The notes below the pieces were generated by a model that saw only the letters and a program-made list of their open reading frames with translations, had not been told where the DNA came from and did not search any database. Shown here one piece after another: positions 35,076 through 44,299 of a stretch of DNA of 64,000 nt. Each line of letters opens with the position of its first letter. Position 1 is the first letter of the stretch. Source of the DNA: Nitrobacter vulgaris (GTDB taxonomy: Bacteria; Pseudomonadota; Alphaproteobacteria; Rhizobiales; Xanthobacteraceae); contig NZ_JAVDPZ010000003.1 of the NCBI RefSeq assembly GCF_031453995.1, positions 1-64,000 of the forward strand. The letters are read 5' to 3'. The position numbers and the translations under genes are program-made.

Positions 35076-35930
35076 TCAATCGGTGATCGCCTCAAGCTTG
35101 AAGCGGGCGGCGCCGCCCTGGCCCAGCGGTTTCTCCAGTTCGGGAAGGATGGACTTGAGTTCGGCTCGCAACGTCCATGGTGGATTGACGATCAGAAGCC
35201 CAGCCGAAGTGAGTGGACCGTCCGCGGTCTGCGGCGCCACGCTGAATTCCAGTCGCAGGCATTTGTCGGCGTCGCCTCCCGCGACGGCACCGACCCTGCG
35301 GGCCAGATCGTCCGTCGCCCGGCGCCGCTTGGCCGGATACCACAGCAGGTAGCAGCCGGTCGGCCATTTGGCGAAGGCTTCGGCGAATCCGCCGGCGAGG
35401 CGTTCGAACTCGTCCTTGCGCTCGAACGGCGGGTCGATCAGCACCAGCCCGCGCCGCTCCTTCGGAGGCACGAAAGCGGCAAGCCCCATCCAGCCGTCAA
35501 GATCGACCACGTTGGCCTGGGTGTCGCGCCGCAGCGCACCGATCAGGTGCTTGCGTGCAACGGGCTCGATTTCGCAGGCGACCATCCGGTCCTGCGGCCG
35601 CAGCAAAGCACGCGCGATCAGGGGTGACCCCGGATAACATTTCAGGTCACGCTGGGGATTGAAGGCCCTGACGATATCGAGATAGGGCGCAACCAACTGA
35701 GCAACGGGGTCGGAAAAACGTGCCTGCATCAGCCGCGCAATGCCGGTCAGCCATTCTCCGCCGCGATCTGCCTCCTCACCGGTCAGATCGTAGACGCCCG
35801 CGCCCGCGTGAGTGTCGATGACACGGAATGCCGCCGGCTTCTCGTGCAGATAGGTCAGGACGCGGACCAGCACGATATGCTTGATGACGTCGGCGAAGTT
35901 GCCGGCGTGGAAGGCGTGGCGGTAATTCAT
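35076..35930 (-). CDS. rlmJ: 23S rRNA adenine-2030 N6-methyltransferase
   Basis: RlmJ methylates A2030 of 23S rRNA. The protein has 284 residues from the ATG at 35930, which begins NYRHAFHAGNFADVIKHIVL, the conserved family start; 14 codons of upstream open frame were excluded. The SAM-binding segment VIDTHAGAGVYDLTG and the catalytic LIDPPFERKDEFERL are present. The gene is single and converges on the barrel protein. Confidence 0.94.
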   Translation of the reverse strand: MNYRHAFHAGNFADVIKHIVLVRVLTYLHEKPAAFRVIDTHAGAGVYDLTGEEADRGGEWLTGIARLMQARFSDPVAQLVAPYLDIVRAFNPQRDLKCYPGSPLIARALLRPQDRMVACEIEPVARKHLIGALRRDTQANVVDLDGWMGLAAFVPPKERRGLVLIDPPFERKDEFERLAGGFAEAFAKWPTGCYLLWYPAKRRRATDDLARRVGAVAGGDADKCLRLEFSVAPQTADGPLTSAGLLIVNPPWTLRAELKSILPELEKPLGQGGAARFKLEAITD

Positions 35931-36022
35931 GGTGCTGAGTTCTTTTGGTATTTCTCGGAGCAACGCCATCAAGTCCGGCCAGACGTCTTACCGCTCCAAT
36001 ACGCGCAGAAGGAGACGAAATA

Positions 36023-36715
36023 CTACCCGCCGCGCACCGGAGGCATCACCACCTGGTCCCGGACGCAGGCGCGCCGGTCGATTTCCTCACACGCGCGGAA
36101 TTGCAGGTCCTTGTTCATGCAGATACGCACTTCGCTGAGCCTGGTCCGGTCGCAGATCACCGCAATTGCGGACTGGCTGAGGCCCGGATTATTCTTGATG
36201 AAGGCGCTCTCGATAGCATCGGGCGTCATGCTCTTCGGTGCGGCGAGATCGAGGAATTCCGCCGGAATCTTCACAGCGGCGCGTGATTTGCGGACAGTCT
36301 CGAAGTAAGCCTCTGCGCTGAGCCCTGAGCAGGTGCCGTGCTTATCCCACTGGCTGTAGATCAGGCCCGGCGCCGGCATCAAATCCAGCATCGAGGTCAT
36401 GATACGGCGATCAAGCCGCGGCGCAGGACGCTGGCAATAATCGGGAAAGCCGTGCTCGTATTGCGGCCAAAGGCCGTGCACCACAAAAGAGAACGGTCGC
36501 TCGCCGCACTGGCCCTGCTGCGACCGGCTGGTACTGCCGCGTTCCGCCGCGGCAGCGCAGAACGACGGAGACCATGACAGCGAAAGCACATAGAAATCGA
36601 ATGCGCCGGGCGCATTCTGTCGTTGGTCTTTTGCCGCCGCATCGACCGTCCACCCCGCAAGCAGGATCAGCCACGACAGAACAGACGCGGCCGCCGCGCG
36701 AGACACCCACTTCAT
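36023..36715 (-). CDS. Secreted RNase T2-family ribonuclease
   Basis: The protein has 230 residues with a signal peptide (about 1-27, ending ...TVDAAA). Both active-site segments are seen: FVVHGLWPQYEHGFPDYC (CAS1) and YSQWDKHGTCSG (CAS2), each with its catalytic histidine, and paired cysteines fit the family disulfides. RNase T2 enzymes cut single-stranded RNA in the periplasm or outside the cell. The C-terminal region (CDRTRLSEVRICMNKDLQFR) is also typical. Confidence 0.93.
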   Translation of the reverse strand: MKWVSRAAAASVLSWLILLAGWTVDAAAKDQRQNAPGAFDFYVLSLSWSPSFCAAAAERGSTSRSQQGQCGERPFSFVVHGLWPQYEHGFPDYCQRPAPRLDRRIMTSMLDLMPAPGLIYSQWDKHGTCSGLSAEAYFETVRKSRAAVKIPAEFLDLAAPKSMTPDAIESAFIKNNPGLSQSAIAVICDRTRLSEVRICMNKDLQFRACEEIDRRACVRDQVVMPPVRGG

Positions 36716-36915
36716 GACGCCAACTCCTCAGCCCAGCCGGAATCCGGTCCTCGCGCGGTATCCGACGAGAACCAGCCCACCATAGCATAACGACCCGAGG
36801 CCGGGACATCTCTGAAGCTTTACAAGGATAGTGTATAAGGGGTTTCCGCCCGCCCTCGTGATGAGAACACGGGGCAAGCCTTTCCCTTCCGGGATCAGAA
36901 CCGAGCCTATCTTAT

Positions 36916-37371
36916 TTATGGTTGGGCAGTAAGGCAGCCCGGATTATAGGCCCAGTTGCGATCGAGGCCGACCACGCACCACTCGACGCCCTGCCCCATG
37001 CTGGCAATCCCGCCGTCCTCGATGATGGAATAATGCACGGTGCGGACTTTGCCGTCGCTGACCATCGCTTCGGCGGTGCAGTAGCGGCGGGGAATATTGT
37101 TGGACTCCCGGGGCCGGAACGCCTTTTCATGGACGTTGCCATAGGCAGTGATGCGCAGCGGGGAATTCCAGAATTTCCTTTCCTTCTCCCAAAATTGCGT
37201 CGTGATGGTCGGCAACCCGGCCTCACAGCCCGGCAACCGACCCTCATAAGACGGCCCGAACACGGGAAAATTGAAAGCGTGCGCAACCGGCATCGTAGCG
37301 AACAGCCCTAATGCTGCGCCGAGCATCGTGCCGACAGCGGGTTTCTTCAAGGATGTGATAAGGTTGCGCAT
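36916..37371 (-). CDS. Exported Cys-containing protein of unknown function
   Basis: This 151-residue protein has a signal peptide (start 37371; LGAALGLFATMPVAHAFNFP, cleavage after AHA). The mature part has cysteines in PGCEAGL, RYCTAEA, EWCVVGLD and NPGCLTAQP that could form two disulfides, and a WNSPLRITAYGNVHEKAF segment. The four cysteines and the size suggest a small stable periplasmic domain. I do not recognise a named family. A divergent exported protein begins at 37538. Confidence 0.6.
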   Translation of the reverse strand: MRNLITSLKKPAVGTMLGAALGLFATMPVAHAFNFPVFGPSYEGRLPGCEAGLPTITTQFWEKERKFWNSPLRITAYGNVHEKAFRPRESNNIPRRYCTAEAMVSDGKVRTVHYSIIEDGGIASMGQGVEWCVVGLDRNWAYNPGCLTAQP

Positions 37372-37537
37372 GGAGTTCCGCCGATGAATCTGAGCCTTGC
37401 GACGGTGCCGCGAAGCACGCGCAAGGTCAAGTGCGGCAAGGCAACACCCGCGGCCTAACTCCACGATGAGCGGCTTGCCGTTCTTTCCACAGCCCGCTCA
37501 GCGTTCTAAGGTTCGAGTCGCAACGATGGAGATGAGG

Positions 37538-37828
37538 ATGAGATTGTTCGGAGCGGCTTTGCTGGCGACGATGACCAGCGCGCTGGTTTGCGGATCAGCG
37601 CGGGCCGACTGGGTGCCGCCGCTCAAAGGCAACGACACCGGCGGTATTATCTCCTATTCGCTGGCGCATCAGGCAGATTTTCGCGTGCTTGCAGTCGATC
37701 ACTGTGCGCGCTACGGCAAAGTGGCGAAGTTCCTCGGCGTCCAGGCCTATCCCGGAGGCTACATCTCATTCGCTTGCCGCTGGGTGCCCTACGGTCCGGA
37801 TCAGCCTCCGCTGCAGACGCGCTACTGA
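37538..37828 (+). CDS. Small exported protein of unknown function
   Basis: This is a protein of about 96 residues with a signal peptide (MRLFGAALLATMTSALVCGS, cleaved near ARAD). The mature part (GNDTGGIISYSLAHQADFR, DHCARYGKVAKFLGV, SFACRWVPYG) has two cysteines that may pair. The three possible starts (37526, 37532, 37538) are within 12 bases; a GGAG site 6 bases upstream favours 37538. The function is unknown. Confidence 0.6.
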   Translation: MRLFGAALLATMTSALVCGSARADWVPPLKGNDTGGIISYSLAHQADFRVLAVDHCARYGKVAKFLGVQAYPGGYISFACRWVPYGPDQPPLQTRY

Positions 37829-37991
37829 GCCTGCACCTTCATGGAGTGAATTCGGCGTTCGCTGCCAATTTACAGCAAACGCTGCAAGCGAAACTCCCAA
37901 TCAGAAACTTCTTAGTGTGGCTGTCCCCGGCTATTCAAAGGGGATACGAATGGCAGGTCCGCGCCACGACATTCCACCGACGGAGTTTGCG

Positions 37992-38522
37992 ATGCGACGG
38001 TCTCTTCGGCTCTCGATTTCCTTCCTGCCGCTACTTCTTCTTTCCGCCGCGCCTGCGCTGGCGGAGGTGCAACTGCCGCTGCGCAAGGCCGGGCTTTGGG
38101 ACATCAAGCTGGACCACGAAGGCGGCAGAATGCCGGCGGTTGTGGTTCAGCAATGCACCAGCGAGGCCGTGGACCGCGAGTTCATGTCGGATTTCGCCCC
38201 CTCCGCGAAGCAGAACTGCTCCAAGACTGAGATCCAGAAAGCCGCAACCGGCTATGTCATGGATTCGGTCTGCACCATGGCCGGCACGACCGTGACATCG
38301 CACGCCGAAACCTCAGGCGATTTCAACTCCGCCTATACGGTGAACGTCACATCGCATAGCCAAGGCGGCAAGCTCGGAAGCCAAGACAACAAGGTCACCA
38401 TAGCGGCGAAATGGGCCGGCCCCTGCAAGGAAGGCCAGAAACCCGGCGATGTCGTGATGCCCGGCGGCTTCAAGATGAACGTGCGCGACTTTGAAAAATA
38501 CAAGTCGATGGTGCCGCACTAG
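37992..38522 (+). CDS. DUF3617 exported protein
   Basis: The protein has 176 residues. A signal peptide (MRRSLRLSISFLPLLLLSAA, cleaved after ALA) is followed by LPLRKAGLWDIKLDHEGG, the characteristic DUF3617 opening, and by QCTSEAV and later cysteines (QNCSKTE, SVCTMAGT). The family is periplasmic and its role is unknown. The ATG at 37992 was chosen by the signal peptide. A hairpin and a palindromic repeat follow. Confidence 0.85.
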   Translation: MRRSLRLSISFLPLLLLSAAPALAEVQLPLRKAGLWDIKLDHEGGRMPAVVVQQCTSEAVDREFMSDFAPSAKQNCSKTEIQKAATGYVMDSVCTMAGTTVTSHAETSGDFNSAYTVNVTSHSQGGKLGSQDNKVTIAAKWAGPCKEGQKPGDVVMPGGFKMNVRDFEKYKSMVPH

Positions 38523-38562
38523 AGCCTTTATCTGCCTCTGACAAAATCAGAAGCGTGGCTCT
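38521..38562 (+). terminator. Hairpin after the DUF3617 gene
   Basis: The outer pair AGAGCC (38521-38526) with GGCTCT (38557-38562) and the inner pair TCTGA (38537-38541) with TCAGA (38547-38551) form a stem around CAAAA. The first base overlaps the stop codon. A short T-rich stretch (TATGGTTTT) follows. It probably ends this transcript. Confidence 0.6.
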
Positions 38563-38565
38563 ATG

Positions 38566-38615
38566 GTTTTGATCTACGCGTTTTCTTCGCGCAAACGGTA
38601 TCCGCTTCGCTCGAG
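38566..38615 (+). repeat. Palindromic intergenic repeat, GCGTTTTC module
   Basis: ACGCGTTTTCTTCGCGCAAA followed by CGGTATCCGCTTCGCTCGAG matches the element at 1855-1908 but lacks the right-hand arm. It lies between the convergent DUF3617 and hisS genes. Confidence 0.65.
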
Positions 38616-38636
38616 CCTGCCCAGACAAGACAATGA

Positions 38637-40220
38637 CTAATCCCACCTCACGCCGTGGCGCGTGAGCAGCTTCCGCACTTCGGCGACGAGATCGTTCTCG
38701 CTGACTTCAATCTGCGCCTCCGCCTGCTTCTTCAGATACTCAGTGCGGTCCTCGATCGAGGTCAACCCCGCGCCCGCGATCAGATCCTTGATCTGCACCT
38801 TGCCGTTGGCCTTCTCGTCGCTGCCTTGAATGATGGCGCACGGCGAATGGCGCTTGTCGGCGTATTTCATCTGCTGGCCGAGCGAATGCTTCGGATTGCC
38901 GAGATACAATTCCGCGCGAATACCCGCATTGCGCAACTCCGCGACCATTCTCTGATAGCCCGCGATGTCGCCGCCAAAGACAGTGACCACCACCGGGCCG
39001 GGCTGCGGTCTTGTGTCGAGCTTTCCGAGCATAGTCAGTGCCGCCTGCAGGCGCGACACGCCGATGGAGAAACCTGTTGCCGGCACCGGCTCACCACGAA
39101 AGCGCGACACCAGCCCGTCGTAACGCCCACCGCCGCCGACCGAGCCGAACCGCACCGGACGACCCTTCTCGTCCTTGGTTTCGAGCAGCAGTTCGACCTC
39201 GTAGACAGGACCGGTGTAATATTCGAGGCCGCGCACGACGGAGGGATCAGCGACAACGCGACCATCACTGTATCCACAGGACGCGATTGATTCGCCGATC
39301 CGCCGCAATTCGGCGACGCCATCTAGAAATACCTTGCTACTCTTGTACTGAGACGCTTCCATCGCGGAAAGCATGTCCGTCGTTCTCGACTCTTCTTCTC
39401 CTGCGGCAAGATGGATGTCAGGATTAAACTGCCTAGCAGTGGATTCGATACCCCACCCGCTAGTTCGTAACATCACGAACCAAACTAACAGTGTTACTGA
39501 TTCGTCAGTAAGGTGTGCTCCTTCAGTAAAATCTCCACTCTCATCTCTCCTGCCTGGACCGAGAAGCAAACGCACACCTTCTTCGCCAAGCCGATCGTAT
39601 TTGTCTAATGCCCGAAGCACCGTGAGCCGGCGCCCCGCCTCGCCGTCGCCGCCGAGGCCGATCGACTCGATTACACCATCGAGCACCTTGCGGTTGTTCA
39701 CCTTCACCACATACTGCCCGCGCGGAATGCCGAGCGCTTCCATGGTGTCCGCGGCCATCATGCACATCTCGGCGTCGGCGGCGGGCGACGCGCTGCCGAC
39801 CGTATCGGCATCGAACTGCATGAACTGCCGGAAGCGTCCCGGTCCCGGCTTCTCGTTGCGGTAGACATAGCCGGCGCGATAGCTGCGATAGGGCAGCGCG
39901 AGGTTCTGGAAATTTTCCGCCACGTAACGAGCCAGCGGCGCGGTGAGATCGTAGCGCAAGCTGATCCACTGCTCGTCGTCGTCCTGGAACGAGAACACAC
40001 CCTCATTGGGGCGATCCTGATCCGGCAAGAATTTGCCGAGCGCGTCGGTGTATTCAAAAGCAGGCGTTTCGACCGGCTCGAAGCCGTAGCGCTCGTAGAC
40101 CGCGCGGATTTTTTCCATCATCTGCCGCGTGGCGGCGATGGCGGCAGGACCGCGATCCTCCAGCCCGCGCGGCAGGCGGGCGCGGAGTTTTTGCGGCTTT
40201 TTCGGTTTCTTGTCGGACAT
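38637..40220 (-). CDS. hisS: Histidine--tRNA ligase
   Basis: This 527-residue class II aminoacyl-tRNA synthetase charges tRNA-His. Motif 2 is SLRYDLTAPLARYVAE, the histidine motif is VVRGLEYYTGPVYEV and motif 3 is PATGFSIGVSRL. The C-terminal anticodon-binding domain runs from VTVFGGDIAGYQRM onward. The RYDLTAPLARYVA form of motif 2 fits the divergent HisRS of alphaproteobacteria. An internal stretch (about 39300-39600 in the DNA) is clearly AT-richer and uses codons unlike the rest; it encodes the insertion between motif 2 and the histidine motif. The reading frame is intact. Confidence 0.95.
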   Translation of the reverse strand: MSDKKPKKPQKLRARLPRGLEDRGPAAIAATRQMMEKIRAVYERYGFEPVETPAFEYTDALGKFLPDQDRPNEGVFSFQDDDEQWISLRYDLTAPLARYVAENFQNLALPYRSYRAGYVYRNEKPGPGRFRQFMQFDADTVGSASPAADAEMCMMAADTMEALGIPRGQYVVKVNNRKVLDGVIESIGLGGDGEAGRRLTVLRALDKYDRLGEEGVRLLLGPGRRDESGDFTEGAHLTDESVTLLVWFVMLRTSGWGIESTARQFNPDIHLAAGEEESRTTDMLSAMEASQYKSSKVFLDGVAELRRIGESIASCGYSDGRVVADPSVVRGLEYYTGPVYEVELLLETKDEKGRPVRFGSVGGGGRYDGLVSRFRGEPVPATGFSIGVSRLQAALTMLGKLDTRPQPGPVVVTVFGGDIAGYQRMVAELRNAGIRAELYLGNPKHSLGQQMKYADKRHSPCAIIQGSDEKANGKVQIKDLIAGAGLTSIEDRTEYLKKQAEAQIEVSENDLVAEVRKLLTRHGVRWD

Positions 40221-40333
40221 GGGACTCGCTGCTGTGTTTGTAGATTTCCGTCGTCTACAAAATCAGCGTCGGGTTACCAGCCGACGGGCAAGCGGGCAAG
40301 GCGAACTCGTTATCCCTCTCCCCTTGCGGGAGA

Positions 40334-41998
40334 TCAATTCACCAGCACCGCGCCGTCGCAGCGGATGCCGGAGACCCAGACATCCGCCTGCCCGATGCCG
40401 ACGCCGAGCGTCGCCAACACCTGCGCCAGCACCTGATCGATTGACGCCGTGGCGCCGCTGATGATGCCCGTCACGGCCGGCCCGAGACCGGGGACGGGCA
40501 GGCCCAGCGGCCCCACATTGATCTTGAGCGAGAGATCGCCGAGCAGGCTCGCGGTCAATGACGAGGTGAAATCGGTTGTGGTCACGGTCTTCTTCGTTTG
40601 CGCGGCAATGTCCGCGTAGCTGAAGGACACCGGCGTCGGCGCGGTGTTGCCCATGCCGGCATGAGCGCGGCCTGTCACGGTGACTGCGCCGAGATTGACC
40701 AGCATCGCCGCGCCCGGGTCCGGTTTGCTGGTGAAGTTGGTCATCTCGGCCGCCGACACGTTGCCGATCCAGGCGTCGACGATGCCGGGCGTGACGCCGA
40801 GCGTGACGCTGGAGGTGCTGATATCGGGACGGCCGCAGCTCACGGCGGTCAGCGTGGCCGTACCAGAGGCGACCTCGATATAGACCGGGAGATTGACGGC
40901 CGCGACCGGGCCGCTGCCAAGCAACTTGATCGATACCAGCACGCGGGTCTGCGCGGTGTGCACGCTCGCGCCTTCAGTCCCGACCGTCATCCAGCTTGTC
41001 CCTTGCGGGCGCTCGCCGATCGTCGCCATCACGGAGACGCTGGCGATACCGGGTAGTCCGAGATTGACGGAGGCCGCGATCTGGTTGCTGCCATTGGCGA
41101 TCGCACCGGTCGCCGAAAGCAGATCGAACGCCGAGACGCTGACGCCTGTTTTCGGTTTTGAGCCGACCGTCATCGCCGCATAGGGGCCGACGTCGATCAG
41201 CTTCCCCGGCACGATGGTGGTGGTTAGCCCGGCAAGCGCCAGCGAGACCTTCGACAGCGCCGTGGTCGCGGCATTCATGCCGTTCGCCGCCTGCTGCGCG
41301 CTCAGCATCGCCGCCACCATGTCGCCGACCTTCACGTCGCCGGACAGCACGGAGTCGTAGGTGACGCCGGTCAGGTCGAGCCGCGTCGCCAGCGCATTGA
41401 TGAAATCAAAGGCGTCGATGTGAGCGTCGATCAGCGACTGATAGTCCATTGCCGAAAGCGATAATGTCGTTCCCAACATCTGACCGAGAATCGCATTAAG
41501 CAGGCCGCCATTGAGCGAGACCAGCCGCGAGCCGATCGCGAACGAGGCAAGCGCGGTGCTCGCGGCCGTTGCCCTGCTGGTGATATCGAAGTGGCTGCTG
41601 CCGCCGGTGAACATGCGCGCGAAATAAAGCGGCGTCTCGGTACGCAGCGTGACCCGCGCCGCGTTGGGCGCGCCGGTCGCGGGGGTGACGAAGCGCGCCT
41701 GCGGCGCCAGCGCTGCGTTCGCGGTGAACGTGCCGAGTTCGACGGAAAGCAGCGCGTTCGTCGGATAGCCGTTGGCCATCACGGTGGCGGCGGCCGCGCT
41801 CGTGGCTTTGCCAAGGTTGCCGGCGGCGACAATGGCCGCAAGGTCGGCGGCGCTCTGCGCCTTACGGCGGTCGGCATAGATCGACCCGACATCCACGCCG
41901 AGCGCGGCGCAACCGAGCACCAGCACCATGCACCCGGCTCCCATGATCGCGAAATTGCCGCGCGTATCCGAAATGAAGCGCCGAAGCAGGTTCCGCAT
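40334..41998 (-). CDS. TadG-like pilus-assembly protein
   Basis: The protein has 554 residues. A single membrane helix near the N-terminus (about 18-40, FAIMGAGCMVLVLGCAALGV) follows a short basic head with DTRGNFA, the usual TadG/TadE start. A large, Ala/Gly/Thr-rich extracytoplasmic region follows, starting DRRKAQSAADLAAIVAAGNL, as in TadG proteins with a DUF2134-like domain. The start (41998) has an AGGAGA site just downstream of the TadE stop. The other tad/flp secretion genes are not in the window. Confidence 0.8.
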   Translation of the reverse strand: MRNLLRRFISDTRGNFAIMGAGCMVLVLGCAALGVDVGSIYADRRKAQSAADLAAIVAAGNLGKATSAAAATVMANGYPTNALLSVELGTFTANAALAPQARFVTPATGAPNAARVTLRTETPLYFARMFTGGSSHFDITSRATAASTALASFAIGSRLVSLNGGLLNAILGQMLGTTLSLSAMDYQSLIDAHIDAFDFINALATRLDLTGVTYDSVLSGDVKVGDMVAAMLSAQQAANGMNAATTALSKVSLALAGLTTTIVPGKLIDVGPYAAMTVGSKPKTGVSVSAFDLLSATGAIANGSNQIAASVNLGLPGIASVSVMATIGERPQGTSWMTVGTEGASVHTAQTRVLVSIKLLGSGPVAAVNLPVYIEVASGTATLTAVSCGRPDISTSSVTLGVTPGIVDAWIGNVSAAEMTNFTSKPDPGAAMLVNLGAVTVTGRAHAGMGNTAPTPVSFSYADIAAQTKKTVTTTDFTSSLTASLLGDLSLKINVGPLGLPVPGLGPAVTGIISGATASIDQVLAQVLATLGVGIGQADVWVSGIRCDGAVLVN

Positions 41999-42009
41999 CG
42001 TGCGTCTCC

Positions 42010-42447
42010 TCAAAAGCCGCCGAACGGAATCGCCGCTGAGCGGATGATGGTCGAAGGCGGCGCCGGCACGAACGGCAACGTGTAAATGACATTGTCGGAG
42101 GCGTCGTAGTTGACTGTGACGACGAAGACGTCGCTGCCGGAGGTTGCCGCGCTGACGGTGAGATGTCCGGGCTGCAACAGAGGATACGACCCGGCATTCG
42201 TCGTGACGTAGTTTTCGGCAAGGCTGATGCGCTCTGTCTCGCTCAAGCCCGCGACCGACGAACGCGCCGCTTCCGCGGCAAGTTGCTGCACGCCATGCAC
42301 CATGGTGAGGTAGGCGCCGAACACGACGATGCCGAATACCAGCACCAGGAACAGCGGCAGAAGCATCGCGAATTCGACCGCGGACGCGGCGCGGATGCAG
42401 CGGGCAAAGCGCGGAAGGCACAAGGCGTGGCGTGGCAAGTCTGTCAT
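42010..42447 (-). CDS. TadE-family pseudopilin-like protein
   Basis: This 145-residue protein has an RAASAVEFAMLLPLFLVLVF segment, in which the glutamate (E in VEFA) is the conserved TadE-type residue of prepilin-like proteins cleaved by TadV. A periplasmic domain with YPLLQPGHLTVSAA follows. TadE and TadG are minor components of Flp-type pili. The start at 42447 is preferred to 42468. It lies 11 bases upstream of the TadG gene in the same transcript. Confidence 0.85.
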   Translation of the reverse strand: MTDLPRHALCLPRFARCIRAASAVEFAMLLPLFLVLVFGIVVFGAYLTMVHGVQQLAAEAARSSVAGLSETERISLAENYVTTNAGSYPLLQPGHLTVSAATSGSDVFVVTVNYDASDNVIYTLPFVPAPPSTIIRSAAIPFGGF

Positions 42448-42840
42448 GCGACTTATTGAGTCACACAACTATTAAGTGTGTGTGAATATTATATCAATCA
42501 ATAGTAGTATATTTCGACCGCAAAACGAGCGCGCGTCCGGCCACCGGACGACGCCGCAGATGTCTCGGCATTTTCAGCACGCGATCGATCACGCAAACTG
42601 CGTTTCGCAGGTGCGCAAAAAGTTCTAGGGTGGTTCAAGCTCAGACGTTCGGTTCATTTTCGCTGTAGGCAAGCAAATTTCTGAACTTGAACACGCTGGA
42701 ATGGTTGAGTTGACTCCAGTCCTTTCGAATCCTGAGTTGGCACCGAAGGCGCCGCATAGTGAAGTGCCCACCAACGCTGATGTTGCGCGGCGGAGGTCCG
42801 AACATCATCCGCAACGCGCTGAAAAAATGAGGGATCCCCG
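42448..42840. other. Intergenic region between the TadE gene and the aminotransferase
   Basis: These 393 bases lie between divergent genes. The first 80 are unusually AT-rich (ATTATATCAATCAATAGTAG) and contain a perfect TCACACA/TGTGTGA inverted repeat (42461-42467 with 42479-42485) near the TadE promoter region. The rest has no convincing gene. Confidence 0.5.
42461..42485. promoter_or_regulatory. Inverted repeat upstream of the TadE gene
   Basis: TCACACA (42461-42467) and TGTGTGA (42479-42485) are a perfect 7-bp inverted repeat with an 11-base spacer in an AT-rich region 14 bases before the TadE start at 42447. It could be a regulator site or a leader hairpin; which of these cannot be told from sequence. 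Confidence 0.4.
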
Positions 42841-44178
42841 ATGTTAGACAAAAGCCTTGCCCTCAACGTGCCGAACGATCTTGCTGCGTTCTGGATGCCC
42901 TTCACCGCTAACCGCGCCTTCAAAAAAGCGCCGCGGCTGCTCGCCGGCGCCAAAGACATGCACTACGTCACCACCGACGGCCGCAAAATCCTCGACGGCG
43001 CCGCCGGCATGTGGTGCTGCAACGCCGGTCACGGCCGCGCCGAGATCGCCGCGGCTATCGCCAGACAGGCCGAGGCGCTGGACTTCGCGCCGCCGTTCCA
43101 GTTCGGCATTCCGCAGGCCTTTGAACTGGCAAGCCGCATCGCCGAGCTCGCGCCGGAGGGGCTCGATCACGTATTCTTCTGCAATTCCGGATCGGAGGCC
43201 GCGGACACCGCGTTGAAGCTCGCGCTGGCATATCACCAGCTCAACGGTCAGGGGAACCGTATCCGCCTGATTGGCCGCGAGCGGGCCTATCATGGCGTCG
43301 GCTTTGGCGGCACTTCGGTCGGCGGCATCGTCAGCAACCGCAAAATGTTCGGCGCGCTGCTCACCGGTGTCGACCATCTGCAATCCACCTACAACCGCGA
43401 CAAGCAGGCGTTTAGCAAAGGCGAACCGCAATGGGGCGCGGAACTTGCCGATGAGCTGGAGCGCCTCGTCAATCTGCACGGCGCCCAAACCATCGCCGCC
43501 GTGATCGTGGAGCCGATGGCCGGGTCGACGGGCGTGCTACCCGCGCCGAAAGGCTACCTCAAGCGGCTGCGCGAGATCACGCAGAAGCACGGCATCCTCC
43601 TTATCTTCGACGAAGTCATCACCGGCTTCGGACGCCTCGGTTACGCCTTCGCCGCCGAGCGCTATGGCGTGCTCCCCGACATGATCACCTTTGCAAAGGG
43701 AGTGACGAACGGCGCGGCCCCGATGGGCGGCGTGCTGGTGCGCGACACCATCCACGACGCCTTCATGACCGGCCCGGCGAATGCCGTAGAACTGTTCCAT
43801 GGCTATACTTATTCGGCGCACCCGCTGGCCTGCGCCGCAGGGCTTGCCACGCTCGATATTTACCGCGACGAAAAGCTGTTCGAGCGTGCTCGCGGCCTGG
43901 AACCGAAGTTCGCGGACGCGATGATGAGCCTGCGCGACGAACCTAACGTGGTGGACATCCGCACCGTCGGCATCACGGCGGGCATCGAGCTCGCCCCCAA
44001 CGAAAACGGGCCGGGCGACCGCGGCTTTGCGGCCCTGAGATCCGCCTTCCACGATTACGATCTGATGATGCGCGTCGCAGGCGACACGCTGGCACTTACC
44101 CCGCCGTTGATCGTCAGCGACGATCAGGTGGGCGAGATCGTCGAAAAGACCGCCAAGGTGATTCGCGCCGTCGCCTGA
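42841..44178 (+). CDS. Omega-amino acid:pyruvate aminotransferase type
   Basis: This is a 445-residue class III PLP aminotransferase. It opens with DLAAFWMPFTANRAFKKAPR, as in beta-alanine/omega-amino acid:pyruvate aminotransferases. AGMWCCNAGHGRAEIAAAIA, LLIFDEVITGFGRLGYAFAA (cofactor aspartate) and ITFAKGVTNGAAPMGGV (Schiff-base lysine) follow. It likely moves an amino group from beta-alanine or a similar amine to pyruvate; the exact substrate is inferred. The ATG at 42841 follows an AT-rich leader ending GAGGGATCCCCG. Confidence 0.92.
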   Translation: MLDKSLALNVPNDLAAFWMPFTANRAFKKAPRLLAGAKDMHYVTTDGRKILDGAAGMWCCNAGHGRAEIAAAIARQAEALDFAPPFQFGIPQAFELASRIAELAPEGLDHVFFCNSGSEAADTALKLALAYHQLNGQGNRIRLIGRERAYHGVGFGGTSVGGIVSNRKMFGALLTGVDHLQSTYNRDKQAFSKGEPQWGAELADELERLVNLHGAQTIAAVIVEPMAGSTGVLPAPKGYLKRLREITQKHGILLIFDEVITGFGRLGYAFAAERYGVLPDMITFAKGVTNGAAPMGGVLVRDTIHDAFMTGPANAVELFHGYTYSAHPLACAAGLATLDIYRDEKLFERARGLEPKFADAMMSLRDEPNVVDIRTVGITAGIELAPNENGPGDRGFAALRSAFHDYDLMMRVAGDTLALTPPLIVSDDQVGEIVEKTAKVIRAVA

Positions 44179-44299
44179 ACCATCGGCCCGATTTTCGGCG
44201 GACAACTTCAGAAAGACCCATCCGCCGAATCAGCAATAATGGTAGTGCGGGGGACTGGAAGCGCCGCAGATCGCTCCACGCCGGAAGCATTTACGCCAG

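Noticed and set aside
42654..42959. 101-codon minus-strand frame upstream of the omega-aminotransferase
   Set aside because: It runs into the start of the aminotransferase gene on the other strand and has no motif or convincing start site.
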